Source of the DNA: Phycisphaerales bacterium
GTDB taxonomy: Bacteria > Planctomycetota > Phycisphaerae > UBA1845
NCBI GenBank assembly: GCA_020639115.1
Contig: JACKHG010000010.1
Span: forward strand, 1 to 64,000
Length of the DNA: 64,000 bases
Reading direction: 5' to 3'
Shown: positions 9,108 through 17,238 of the stretch, piece after piece
Numbering within the stretch: the stretch's first letter is position 1
Layout: every line of letters begins with the position of its first letter
The notes under the pieces: model-generated
What the model saw: the letters and a program-made list of their open reading frames with translations, nothing else
Databases searched by the model: none
What the model was told of the DNA's origin: nothing
Made by a program: the position numbers and the translations under genes

Positions 9108-10106
9108 TCAAACCTGCGGGCGGCAGCCGCCGAACACCTCCGGCTCGAGCTGCAGCGTGACGTGATCGATCGCGAAGCGTTCGTGCAGCTCGCTACGAAT
9201 CCGCGCGAGCAGCTCGGCTGCCGGCAGCGGCTCGCGCACGTTCACGTGGGCCGAGAGCGCATCGAGCCCGCTGGTGATGGTCCAGACGTGCAGGTCGTGG
9301 ATCGCCGCCACGCCCTCGATGCCCATGATGGCTGCGTGCACCTCGTCCACGTCGAGCCGCGCGGGCGCATGCTCCATCAGCACCTCGACCGTCTCCTTCA
9401 GGAGCCGCCACGACGAGATGAGGATCAGCAGGCCGATCAGCACACTGGCCACCGGGTCAGCCCAGTTCCAGCCCAGCGTCCAGATGAAGATCCCCGCCAG
9501 AATCGCCCCCACGCTTCCCGCGGCGTCGCCCATCACGTGCAGCCAAGCGGCGCGGACGTTGAGGCTCTCGCCGCGGGCCCCGTGCAGGATCAGCAGGGCG
9601 CCGACGTTGACGATCAGCCCGCCGACGGCAACCACCATCATCCACGCCCCCAGCACCTGCGGCGGATTGCGAAAACGCTGGTACGCCTCCACAAAGATGA
9701 ACAGGGCGATCGCCACCAGCGTTGCGCCGTTGACCAGCGCCGCGAGGATCTCCGCGCGGTAATACCCGTAGGTCTTCTGCGGCGTCGGCGGGCGCCGCGC
9801 GATCCACATCGCAAACAGGCTGAGACCCAGGGCGGCAGCGTCGGAAATCATGTGCCCGGCGTCGGCCAGCAGCGCCAGCGAGTGGGTGAGCCACCCGCCC
9901 ACCACCTCGGCGAGCATGTAGACGACGATCAGCACCAGCGTCCACGTCAGCCGCCGGAAGCTGCCCTCCCGGCGGATGCCGCCGTGGGCATGCCCGCTTC
10001 CGCGCCCATGGTGACTGTGTCCCGCGTGACGCTTTACCGAGTGATCGTGTGCCGAGTGATCGTGTGCTGAGTGATCGTGTGCTGAGTGATCGTGTCCGGA
10101 GTTCAT
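9108..10106 (-). CDS. Cation diffusion facilitator (CzcD/ZitB-like metal exporter)
   Basis: A 332-residue inner-membrane proton/metal antiporter with six predicted membrane helices. The metal site HSLALLADAGHMISDA is in helix 2 and WLHVMGDAAGSV in helix 5, the HxxxD pair typical of Zn/Co/Cd exporters. A cytoplasmic C-terminal domain follows (DLHVWTITSG). The N-terminus is His-rich, with four tandem HDHSA units encoded by a 15-bp repeat, a likely metal-buffering tail. The start MNSGHD was chosen because it begins this tail; an ATG four codons upstream also fits. It is divergent from an ArsR-like regulator at 10244, with a palindrome between them, suggesting metal-responsive control. Confidence 0.92.
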   Translation of the reverse strand: MNSGHDHSAHDHSAHDHSAHDHSVKRHAGHSHHGRGSGHAHGGIRREGSFRRLTWTLVLIVVYMLAEVVGGWLTHSLALLADAGHMISDAAALGLSLFAMWIARRPPTPQKTYGYYRAEILAALVNGATLVAIALFIFVEAYQRFRNPPQVLGAWMMVVAVGGLIVNVGALLILHGARGESLNVRAAWLHVMGDAAGSVGAILAGIFIWTLGWNWADPVASVLIGLLILISSWRLLKETVEVLMEHAPARLDVDEVHAAIMGIEGVAAIHDLHVWTITSGLDALSAHVNVREPLPAAELLARIRSELHERFAIDHVTLQLEPEVFGGCRPQV

Positions 10107-10198
10107 ACCCACGAGCATAGCGCGCGACCGGCGATTCTGCCCCCGCCCGCCCCGCAGGACTGCTCCGGCGGCTGACAGGAATCGACACCGTCGCATAG

Positions 10199-10212
10199 TG
10201 CAAAATATTGCA
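10199..10212. promoter_or_regulatory. Candidate operator palindrome between CDF exporter and regulator
   Basis: TGCAA-AATA-TTGCA, an A+T-rich inverted repeat in a GC-rich 137-bp divergent spacer. It lies about 30 bases before the regulator start. Binding by the adjacent HTH protein is inferred from position only. Confidence 0.4.
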
Positions 10213-10243
10213 GTTCTTCACCATAACGGATACGCTGCCGACC

Positions 10244-10825
10244 ATGAAACGCAAGGCCGCCGCCCCCATCCACACCGCCCGCCAGCTCCAGGCCCTCGCC
10301 TCCCCGGTCGGACGCGAACTGCTCCAGGCCCTGCGCTGCGGCGGACCCGCGACCGTCGCCGAACTCGGGCCCCGCCTCGGCCGCCGCGCGAACTCCCTGC
10401 ACTACCACGTGCGCAAGCTCGTCGCCGCCGGCCTGCTCCAACCCGTCGATTCGCGCCGCTCGGGCGCGCGCACCCAGACCGTCTACGACGTCGTCGCGGA
10501 CCGCTTCGTCGGCCCCAGCGCGCCCCGCCAGCCACGCCTCCGCGCCCTCACCGTCGATGTCGTCGCCTCCCTGCTGCGCCAGTCTACCCGCGACTTCACC
10601 CGCGGCACGAGCCGCCCAGCCGACGTCGTTGACACCGGCGCGGGGCGCAACGTGGTCGCCGACCGCCACTCCGCCTGGCTCACGCCCCGGCAGCTCGCCC
10701 GCGTGAACCGGCTGATCGACGAACTTCATCAGGTATTCCGGGAAAACACCGGCACGCAGCAGGGGCGGCTCTACGCGCTGACCACCGTGCTCACGCCGCT
10801 CGACCACCGAAAGGACCCGTCATGA
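10244..10825 (+). CDS. ArsR-like winged-helix regulator
   Basis: A 193-residue DNA-binding protein. Residues about 8-75 form a winged helix (LASPVGRELLQAL, then VAELGPRLGRRANSLHYHVRKLVAAGLL) of the ArsR/HTH_20 type. The C-terminal half is unassigned, helical and Arg-rich. No cysteine metal site of the SmtB/ArsR kind is visible. It overlaps the next gene by four bases (ATGA), so it is translationally coupled to the aspartic protease, and it is divergent from the CDF exporter. Either neighbour could be its target. The ATG was preferred to a TTG 12 codons upstream, which lies inside the palindrome. Confidence 0.75.
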   Translation: MKRKAAAPIHTARQLQALASPVGRELLQALRCGGPATVAELGPRLGRRANSLHYHVRKLVAAGLLQPVDSRRSGARTQTVYDVVADRFVGPSAPRQPRLRALTVDVVASLLRQSTRDFTRGTSRPADVVDTGAGRNVVADRHSAWLTPRQLARVNRLIDELHQVFRENTGTQQGRLYALTTVLTPLDHRKDPS

Positions 10826-12057
10826 GTGCATCCCAACCACAACGCGTTGCCACCACGCGCCGTCCAGCCCGCGCCCGCGGCAGGTACGCCCGCTTCGCTC
10901 TGACGGCGGGCGCCCTGCTGCTCGCACTGCCCGCCCGAGCGGACGACACCTCCGCTCCGCAGCCGGCGGCACCGGTCCTGCGACTGCCCTGCGCACGCGC
11001 GTTCCACACGCTCGTCGTGCCCGTGCGCATCAACGACTCGCAGGTGCTCCACTGCATCCTCGACACGGGCATGCCCGAGGGCGTCTTCATCATGGACCCG
11101 GCAAAGCTTGCTGGCTCCGGCGTCGAATTCGCCATCGCCGCGCGGCTCAACGGCGTGGGGCCGGGATCCGCGGCGGGCAAGATCGCCTACGGCACGACGG
11201 TGCATCTCGCCGATCTGGAAATTCCCAACCAGCGCGTCATCGTGCTGGACGAACCGGGTCCCCTGGCCCGGATCGGCTTCGACGGCGCCATCGGGGCCTC
11301 GGTGTTCCAGGCCTACGTGGTGCAAATGGACTGCGCCCAGAACACCGTCACGCTCTACGCGCCCGACAGCTACGCGCCGCCCGCCGCCACCACCGCCGTC
11401 CCCCTCACCCTCGCCAACACGCGCCCGTTCGTCGCCGCCACGGTACGCATCGGCGACGGCGCGCCAGTCCCCGTGGAACTGATGGTCGACACCGGCGCCA
11501 CCAAGTCCCTCTCCCTCAACCCGACGGAAATCGTCGCCGCCCCGCGCGGCGCCGTCGAGACCATGCTCAGTTCCGGCGTCGGCGGCGACAACCAGGGGCT
11601 GCTCGGCCGCATCCGCGAACTGCAGGTCGGTCCCTTCACGCTCGTCGACGTCTTATCTGAATTTCCCAAGGCACCCGACGCCGACCGCGGCGGCACCATC
11701 GGCATGGACCTGCTCCAGCGCTTCACCGTCACGCTCGACTACCCGCACGAACGGATGCTGCTCGCCCCGACGCAGCGCGTGTCCGCGCCGTTTCGCGCCA
11801 ACATGTCCGGGATATCCCTGTGGCCCAACGACGCCGGCGAGCTGTACGTCCGCTTCGTACTCGCGGACTCACCCGCCGATCAGGCCGGCGTCCGCGTCGG
11901 CGACGTCGTCCGCAGCATCAACGGGAAGACCTGGCCGGCCACGGAGCTCTCGGCTGTGCGCGAGATGTTCCGCCAGCCCGGCGCGACCGTGCGCATGGAA
12001 CTCGAGCGCGCAGGCGCCACCCTCGAGGTGCACTTCGAACTGAAACCACTGGTTTGA
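10822..12057 (+). CDS. Exported aspartic protease with two DTG sites and a C-terminal PDZ domain
   Basis: A 411-residue protein with an N-terminal export signal (RYARFALTAGALLLALPARA). It carries two retropepsin-like halves in one chain: ILDTGMPEG with Asp81 and MVDTGATKS with Asp223. A PDZ domain follows at about 340-405 (SPADQAGVRVGDVVRSING). Viral retropepsins dimerise so that each monomer gives one DTG; here both could come from one chain, as in pepsin. Similar two-domain bacterial proteins exist. The first site lacks the usual Ser/Thr/Ala after DTG (it has Met), so it may be structural. A periplasmic or surface location is likely. Translationally coupled to the upstream regulator. Confidence 0.8.
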   Translation: MSASQPQRVATTRRPARARGRYARFALTAGALLLALPARADDTSAPQPAAPVLRLPCARAFHTLVVPVRINDSQVLHCILDTGMPEGVFIMDPAKLAGSGVEFAIAARLNGVGPGSAAGKIAYGTTVHLADLEIPNQRVIVLDEPGPLARIGFDGAIGASVFQAYVVQMDCAQNTVTLYAPDSYAPPAATTAVPLTLANTRPFVAATVRIGDGAPVPVELMVDTGATKSLSLNPTEIVAAPRGAVETMLSSGVGGDNQGLLGRIRELQVGPFTLVDVLSEFPKAPDADRGGTIGMDLLQRFTVTLDYPHERMLLAPTQRVSAPFRANMSGISLWPNDAGELYVRFVLADSPADQAGVRVGDVVRSINGKTWPATELSAVREMFRQPGATVRMELERAGATLEVHFELKPLV

Positions 12058-12076
12058 ACCGCCCGCGCCCGCCGCT

Positions 12077-12514
12077 TCAGACGCCGATATCCTCGTTCCA
12101 CAGCTCGGGGCGGGCGGCGATGAAGTCGGTCATGAGCTTGATGCAGGTGGGGTCGTTCACGATGACCAGTTCGACGCCGCGGCTGCGGACGTAGTCCTCC
12201 GGCCCCTGGAACGTCTGGTTTTCGCCAATGACGATCTTGGGGATCTTGTAGAGCAGCGACGCGCCGCTGCACATGTCGCAGGGCGAGAGCGTCGAGTAGA
12301 GCGTGCAGCGGGTGTAGTCGCGGGCCGTGAGCCGCCCGGCGTTCTCGAACGCGTCCATCTCCGCGTGCAGGATGGCGCTGCCCTTCTGTACGCGGCGGTT
12401 GTGGCCGCGTCCGACGATTTCACCGTCCAGGACGATGACCGAACCGATGGGGATGCCCCCTTCCTCCAATCCCTTGCGGGCCTCATCGATGGCCGCCTGC
12501 AGAAATGCATCCAT
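12077..12514 (-). CDS. Cytosine deaminase of the fungal Fcy1 type
   Basis: A 145-residue zinc enzyme converting cytosine to uracil and ammonia in pyrimidine salvage. The zinc and proton-shuttle site is HAEM, and the second zinc motif is SPCDMC. The chain matches my memory of yeast Fcy1 along its whole length: GGIPIGS, GRGHNRR followed by QKGSA, TLYSTLSPCDMCSGA, and a C-terminus of RPELWNEDIG against RPQDWFEDIG in yeast. It is unrelated to the larger amidohydrolase CodA. GGGAGA lies upstream of the ATG. It is convergent with the protease gene and follows the rplS terminator. A guanine or tRNA deaminase is less likely. Confidence 0.85.
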   Translation of the reverse strand: MDAFLQAAIDEARKGLEEGGIPIGSVIVLDGEIVGRGHNRRVQKGSAILHAEMDAFENAGRLTARDYTRCTLYSTLSPCDMCSGASLLYKIPKIVIGENQTFQGPEDYVRSRGVELVIVNDPTCIKLMTDFIAARPELWNEDIGV

Positions 12515-12590
12515 GCGTGTTTCTCCCGGAGTGACGGGGCCGGGTGGCGCCGAGCAAAGCGGCGCTGCGGCCGATTCCCATATAGAAAAC

Positions 12591-12618
12591 GAGCCGCGCC
12601 GCGGAGGCGGCGCGGCTC
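12591..12618 (-). terminator. Intrinsic terminator after rplS
   Basis: A perfect 12-bp stem, GAGCCGCGCCGC with GCGGCGCGGCTC, and a four-base loop, 32 bases beyond the rplS stop codon. On the minus strand it is followed by GTTTTCTATAT. It should end the rpsP-trmD-rplS transcript. Confidence 0.8.
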
Positions 12619-12649
12619 GCGCTGGACAACTTGGAATGCGTAGCAGCCA

Positions 12650-13093
12650 CTAGACGGTGGCTGGCTGCTCCGCCACGCCCGACAGCGCCCGCTCGGCTGC
12701 GGACGGCTCGACCGGGCGGCTGCTCGACTTCGTGGTGCGCGAGCTGCGGCGCAGTTCGCGCAGCTTGCGGGCCTTGCCCACGCGGCCGCGCAGGAAGTAC
12801 AGCTTCGCCCGGCGGGTCTTGCCGCGGCGCTTGACGTCGATCGCGGTTACCAGCGGGGAGTGCAGGAGAAAACTCTTCTCCACGCCCTCGTTGTTCACGA
12901 TCCGCCGGACCGTGAACGACTCATTGAGGCCGCCGCCCTTCCGCGCGATCACCACGCCGTTGAAGATCTGCGTGCGGGTGCGGTTGCCTTCCACGATCTT
13001 CTGATGCACGTCGACCGTGTCGCCGACGCGAAACTCGGGTACCTCCGCCTTCTGGTACCCCGCCTCGACTTTACGAATGATGCTCTTGTCCAT
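12650..13093 (-). CDS. rplS: Ribosomal protein L19
   Basis: A 147-residue large-subunit protein lying at the 30S/50S interface. The core is typical: FRVGDTVDVHQKIVEGNRTR, GVVIARKGGG, and SFLLHSPLV followed by RRGKTRRAKLYFLRGRVGKA. A 30-residue Ser/Arg/Pro-rich tail extends beyond the usual end of about 115 residues. It is the last gene of rpsP-trmD-rplS and is followed by a strong terminator. The start MDKSII was chosen because L19 proteins begin there; the frame is open 18 codons further upstream. Confidence 0.95.
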   Translation of the reverse strand: MDKSIIRKVEAGYQKAEVPEFRVGDTVDVHQKIVEGNRTRTQIFNGVVIARKGGGLNESFTVRRIVNNEGVEKSFLLHSPLVTAIDVKRRGKTRRAKLYFLRGRVGKARKLRELRRSSRTTKSSSRPVEPSAAERALSGVAEQPATV

Positions 13094-13199
13094 GGAACCA
13101 CACTCCGCCTTCTGCACCCGCCGGATCACGCACGATCCGGCACTCATGTTTCATCATTATCGGGACCGACCATCCGTCCCGTGCTGTTGCTCGTCCGTC

Positions 13200-13910
13200 T
13201 CACGCTCCCGAGTCGCAGCCCGCTTTCCCGTCGGGCCCCAGCAGGTCCGGCCGGCGCTGCTGCGTCCGGGCCAGCGCCTGAGCGTGCCGCCACGCTGCCA
13301 CCTTGCCGTGATCCCCGGAAACCAGGATCTCCGGAACCTCCATCCCGCGATACGCGCGGGGTCGGGTGTATTGCGGATACTCCAGCAGCCCCGAACTGAA
13401 CGACTCGTCCGCGACCGACTCCTCGCAACCCACCGCACCCGGCAGCAGCCGGACCACCGCGTCGATTAGCACCAGCGCCGCCCCTTCACCGCCGGACAGC
13501 ACGTAGTCCCCGATCGAAATTTCCCGCGGTTGCAGACCCTCGCGGATCCGCTCGTCAAAACCTTCGTAATGCCCGCAGAGCAGCGCCAGGCGCTCCGCTT
13601 GGGCCAGTTCTTCCACCACTCGCTGCGTCAACCGCTCGCCTTGCGGCGTCAGCATGATCAACTGCGGCTCCGCCGGGTGCAGGCTGCGCACGTGTTCGTA
13701 CGCGTCGTACACCGGGCCGCACATCAGCACCATGCCGGGCCCGCCGCCAAACGGCTTGTCGTCGACCGTGCGGTGCCGGTCGCGGGCGAAGTCGCGCACA
13801 TTCGTGAACGCGAACTCCACCTTGCCTGCCGCCTGCGCCCGGCCCACGATGCTCGCGCCCACGAAAGGTCCGAAGACCTCTGGAAACAGCGTGAGCACGT
13901 CGATCCTCAT
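13200..13910 (-). CDS. trmD: tRNA (guanine-37-N1) methyltransferase
   Basis: A 236-residue SPOUT-fold enzyme that methylates G37 of tRNAs and prevents +1 frameshifting. The N-terminus MRIDVLTLFPEVF, the KPFGGGPGMV loop, the trefoil-knot SAM site LLCGHYEGFDERI, and EISIGDYVLSGGE are all present. The C-terminal DNA/tRNA-binding part is normal, ending soon after RRPDLL. It lies 40 bases after rpsP, where rimM would normally intervene, and 106 bases before rplS. Confidence 0.97.
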   Translation of the reverse strand: MRIDVLTLFPEVFGPFVGASIVGRAQAAGKVEFAFTNVRDFARDRHRTVDDKPFGGGPGMVLMCGPVYDAYEHVRSLHPAEPQLIMLTPQGERLTQRVVEELAQAERLALLCGHYEGFDERIREGLQPREISIGDYVLSGGEGAALVLIDAVVRLLPGAVGCEESVADESFSSGLLEYPQYTRPRAYRGMEVPEILVSGDHGKVAAWRHAQALARTQQRRPDLLGPDGKAGCDSGA

Positions 13911-13950
13911 GGCCGATGTCGGGCAAGCGGCGCCGGAGAAGGCAGCGCGC

Positions 13951-14229
13951 TTACGCCCCCTTCGCCTTCGGATGCGGCTTCACCGCCACGCCACCGCGCT
14001 TGAGCAATGCCCGCACGGTGTCCGTCGGCAGCGCACCGACGCTCAGCCAGTACTCGGCCCGCTCCTTGTTCACCTGGAGCGCTTTTTCCGCATCCTTCGT
14101 CACGGGATCAAAGAAGCCGAGCTCCTCGATCACGCGTCCGTCGCGCTTGTTGCGCGAGTCCATCGCCGCCAAGCGATAGAAGGGCCGATGCCGGCGTCCC
14201 ATCCTGGTAAGTCGCAACCTGACCGCCAC
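13951..14229 (-). CDS. rpsP: Ribosomal protein S16
   Basis: A 92-residue small-subunit assembly protein. It reads VAVRLRLTRMGRRHRPFYRL with a GTG start. I chose GTG because AGGAG lies seven bases upstream and the family begins MAVxIRLxRxG; an ATG seven codons upstream covers the Shine-Dalgarno site itself and is unlikely. The motif DSRNKRDGRVIEELGFFDP is conserved. It is the first gene of a three-gene operon with trmD and rplS; rimM is missing. Confidence 0.95.
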   Translation of the reverse strand: MAVRLRLTRMGRRHRPFYRLAAMDSRNKRDGRVIEELGFFDPVTKDAEKALQVNKERAEYWLSVGALPTDTVRALLKRGGVAVKPHPKAKGA

Positions 14230-14303
14230 GCGTAAACTCCTGTCGTCCATTCAGTTCCGCACGCCAAGCCCGCGCGCAACCCGCGCAGGGCGTAGAACCG
14301 CGT

Positions 14304-14331
14304 AGTATACCACCCAAAGCAGGACCGACAA
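14304..14331 (-). promoter_or_regulatory. Promoter of the rpsP operon
   Basis: On the minus strand TTGTCG, a 16-base spacer, then TATACT, ending about 75 bases before the rpsP start. Close to the sigma-70 consensus. Confidence 0.55.
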
Positions 14332-14440
14332 GGCTGTCAGCCCCATGGAAGCGCCATGCGGGCCGAGGAAATGCGGAGCGGGAGTCCGGCGCGGAGCAGC
14401 AACGGGCACCGCGACTCCTAAGTGCATGTCAATACTCGAA

Positions 14441-15805
14441 TTACGATTCGGAATGCACGTTCGGTGTCGGCGCTCCACTCTCCGGCTCGTCCAGGTCGAG
14501 CATGGCGACGAGGCGTGCCAGGGTGCGCTCCGTGGCCCCCTGATTGGCGCGAACCGTGGCCCGGCCCGCCTCACCCGCCGAGCGGGCGGCTGACGGATCC
14601 GTCAGCCACCGTTCGATAACGTCTGCCAGACCGCTCGCTTGCGTCTGAACCAGCGCATCAGCCGCACTGAGGGCTGCGACTGGCTGACGGAAGTTCTCCA
14701 TGTGCGGGCCGGTCACGATCGGCTTGCCCAGGGCCGCCACCTCCATCGGATCGGAGCCGCCCATCGGCACCAGCGAGCGCCCGACGAAAACGACGTCCGC
14801 GAGCGCATAGAACTTCCGCAATTCGCCCATGGTGTCGCCCAGCACGACGCGCGGCGTGCCCGCAGAGGCTTTTGCCGGGCTCGCGCCGTCCGGGTGCTGG
14901 CTGCGGCGAATGCAGGCGTAGCCGCCCTTGCGAATCAGGTCCGCAACCTCGTCGAACCGCTCGGGCTTGCGCGGGACGAGCACGAGCTGCAGGCCGGGAT
15001 GCGTCGCCACGATCCGGGCGAACGTCTCGAGCAGCAGCGTCTCCTCACCCGGCCCCGTGCTGCCGCAGACCCACAGCGGCGCGTCCTGGGATAACCCCAA
15101 TGCGCCCGCCAGCGCCTCCTGGCCCGCGATCCGCTCGGCGATCGCGGCTGTGTCCCACTTCACCGACCCGGTCACCGTCACGCGGTCGCGCGGCACGCCC
15201 ACGCTGACGAACCGGTCGGCTGTCGCCTCGTCCTGCGCCCCCACCCACGCCAGCGCCCCGAACATCCGCCGCGCAACGGGCGCGATCCACCCGAACCGCC
15301 GGCAGCTCCGCTCGGTCAACCGCCCGTTGACCACGCACACGGGGATGCCGTCCGCAGCCGCCATCGTGACCAGGTTGTACCAGACCTCGAGCTCCATCAG
15401 TACGATCAGGCTCGGCTCGAGGCGGTAGAGCGTGCGCCGCACGGTGGCCCCGAAATCCAGCGGAAATCGAAAAACGCGTTCCGGACCGAACAATTCCACG
15501 GCCCGCGCGTAACCCGTGTCGGTTGTCGTCGAAACGACCACGAAACCCGCGCCGACGCGTTCGCGCAGGGCTGTGATAATTCCCCGCGCGGCGTTGATCT
15601 CCCCCAGGGAGACCGCGTGCACCCAGACGTTGCGCCCGCGCTTCAGCGCGTCCATGCCGCGCATCACGTTCCGCGCCGGCCGCGGCCCGCCGAACCGCTC
15701 GCGCCAGCCCCGCCGGTTCTTGCGCTGAAAGACCATCGCGTACAGCAGCACCGGCAGGTAGAAGATCCCGCCAATGACGTACGCCATGTCCGCGATCCAT
15801 CTCAT
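14441..15805 (-). CDS. waaA: 3-deoxy-D-manno-octulosonic acid (Kdo) transferase
   Basis: A 454-residue GT-B glycosyltransferase that adds Kdo from CMP-Kdo to lipid A at the inner face of the inner membrane. It starts with a hydrophobic anchor (YVIGGIFYLPVLLYAMVF) and then the conserved WVHAVSLGEINAA, STTTDTGY and ELEVWYNL motifs. The C-terminal domain carries CGSTGPGEE, LVPRKPERF and GGSDPMEVAALGKP. This implies the host makes lipid A-based LPS. The start codon sits a few bases after the predicted -10 box, so the mRNA may be nearly leaderless. It is divergent from pyrB on overlapping promoters. Confidence 0.95.
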   Translation of the reverse strand: MRWIADMAYVIGGIFYLPVLLYAMVFQRKNRRGWRERFGGPRPARNVMRGMDALKRGRNVWVHAVSLGEINAARGIITALRERVGAGFVVVSTTTDTGYARAVELFGPERVFRFPLDFGATVRRTLYRLEPSLIVLMELEVWYNLVTMAAADGIPVCVVNGRLTERSCRRFGWIAPVARRMFGALAWVGAQDEATADRFVSVGVPRDRVTVTGSVKWDTAAIAERIAGQEALAGALGLSQDAPLWVCGSTGPGEETLLLETFARIVATHPGLQLVLVPRKPERFDEVADLIRKGGYACIRRSQHPDGASPAKASAGTPRVVLGDTMGELRKFYALADVVFVGRSLVPMGGSDPMEVAALGKPIVTGPHMENFRQPVAALSAADALVQTQASGLADVIERWLTDPSAARSAGEAGRATVRANQGATERTLARLVAMLDLDEPESGAPTPNVHSES

Positions 15806-15814
15806 CGTCGCGCG

Positions 15815-15843
15815 ATGCTAGAACGCCGTTGACACCTTGGCAA
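15815..15843 (-). promoter_or_regulatory. Promoter of waaA, overlapping the pyrB promoter
   Basis: On the minus strand TTGCCA, a 17-base spacer, then TAGCAT, ending ten bases before the waaA start codon. Its -35 region lies inside the spacer of the pyrB promoter on the other strand. Confidence 0.5.
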
Positions 15844-15857
15844 CACGCTGGTCTAAT
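15829..15857 (+). promoter_or_regulatory. Promoter of pyrB
   Basis: A perfect TTGACA, a 17-base spacer, then TCTAAT. It lies about 80 bases upstream of the chosen pyrB start and overlaps the divergent waaA promoter. Confidence 0.65.
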
Positions 15858-15935
15858 CGAATGAGGCACGTCAAAGTCAGCCCGCCGGGCACGCCGCGCC
15901 CCCGCCCGATGGTCCGTACACGGAGGTCGCGTCCC

Positions 15936-17045
15936 ATGCCCGAGGAAGCCCGCAAGCCCGAAGAGCGCGAAACCCTGCCCACCGCCAAACGCGTCGCCCT
16001 GCTCAACCGCCACGATCGCATCTTCCACGTCATCCTCGCCCAGCAGTTCGATCGCGAAACCATCGATACCCTGTGCAAACTCGCGGAAATGCTCCGCAAC
16101 ATCGCCGAGACCCGCCAGGGCCTCCAGTTCCTCAAGACGCTGCTCAGCCACAAGCGGGCGATGCTCTACTTCATCCAGCCATCGACGCGTACCTTCCTCT
16201 CCTTCGCAGCCGCCTGCCAGATCCTGGGTATCGCCTACGACGAGGTGCGCAACCCGTCGGTCTCGTCGGAGGTCAAGGGCGAGACCGAGGACGACACGGT
16301 CCGCGTCCTCAGCCAGTATTTCAACCTGATCGTCATGCGCCATCCCAAGGAGGGCTTCGCCGAGGAGATGGCCCACGCGCTCGACGCGCTCAACATGTCC
16401 ATCCCGATCATCAACGGCGGGTCGGGCCAGGACCAGCACCCCACCCAGGCCCTGCTCGACATCTACACGCTGCACCGCGCGTTCGGCCGCGTGGCCATCG
16501 AGCGCGGCAACCTGGATTTCTCAACGAACCGCTTCGCCGGCAAGACCATCGCGTTCGTCGGCGACCTCAAGCGCGGCCGCACCGTGCGTTCGCTCGCCTA
16601 CCTGCTGTGCCGCTACCCGGGCGTGCGCATGATCTTTATCGCCCCGCCGGAGCTGCAGATCAGCGAGGACATCCTCGAGTACCTCGGCCGCAACGAGGTC
16701 GAATACGCCTTCGCGGACGACGTCGGCGCGGTCATCCACGAGTGCGACGCTATCTACATGACCCGCCTCCAGGACGAGTACGACGTCGCGGGCGAGAGCA
16801 AGAAGATCGACTTCGACCGCTTCCACATCTCCGCCGACATGACCCCGCGTTTCAAGCCGGACCTGGCGATCATGCACCCGCTGCCGCGGCGCAAGGAGAT
16901 CGACCGCCGCCTCGACACCGACCCGCGCGCCCAATATTTTTCCCAAGTGCACAACGGCATGTGGATGCGCGCCGCGGCGATCGCGTACGCCTTCCACATG
17001 GACGGCGCGATCATCGATCACTATCAGACGCATTTCACATATTAG
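15936..17045 (+). CDS. pyrB: Aspartate carbamoyltransferase-type enzyme
   Basis: A 369-residue transcarbamylase of pyrimidine biosynthesis, joining carbamoyl phosphate and aspartate. The carbamoyl-phosphate loop reads QPSTRTFLSF, followed by a lysine-containing SSEVKGET loop, then GGSGQDQHPTQALLDIYT and the C-terminal FVGDLKRGRTVRSLA and MHPLPRRKEIDRRLD. The GDLKxGRTxxSL and HPLPR motifs favour aspartate over ornithine as acceptor. It is about 60 residues longer than E. coli PyrB. GGAGG lies nine bases before the chosen ATG; an in-frame ATG nine codons upstream is possible. No pyrI or pyrC is adjacent. Confidence 0.9.
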   Translation: MPEEARKPEERETLPTAKRVALLNRHDRIFHVILAQQFDRETIDTLCKLAEMLRNIAETRQGLQFLKTLLSHKRAMLYFIQPSTRTFLSFAAACQILGIAYDEVRNPSVSSEVKGETEDDTVRVLSQYFNLIVMRHPKEGFAEEMAHALDALNMSIPIINGGSGQDQHPTQALLDIYTLHRAFGRVAIERGNLDFSTNRFAGKTIAFVGDLKRGRTVRSLAYLLCRYPGVRMIFIAPPELQISEDILEYLGRNEVEYAFADDVGAVIHECDAIYMTRLQDEYDVAGESKKIDFDRFHISADMTPRFKPDLAIMHPLPRRKEIDRRLDTDPRAQYFSQVHNGMWMRAAAIAYAFHMDGAIIDHYQTHFTY

Positions 17046-17076
17046 CTGCGGACGGTCCGCCGCGGGAACGGGACCA

Positions 17077-17187
17077 CGAAGACACCAAGACACAAAGAAT
17101 GTACTTTCTTAAAAATGCACACGGTGTGCCGCCACGAGCAATAGTTAGCAAATTCTCAATGTTCTTCTTCGTGTCTTGGTGTCTTCG
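17077..17187. repeat. Inverted-repeat element with 23-bp arms
   Basis: Left arm 17077-17099 and right arm 17165-17187 are inverted copies of CGAAGACACCAAGACAC-type sequence with a single mismatch. They flank a 65-bp A+T-richer loop. A partial copy of the right-arm phrase follows at 17187-17201. The element sits just after the pyrB stop and could act as a terminator; it resembles small non-autonomous palindromic elements. No target-site duplication was obvious. Confidence 0.75.
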
Positions 17188-17238
17188 AGTCTTCGTGTTT
17201 CGATTCGTCCGGCCCGCCAATCGATCCCCGGCGCCGGC

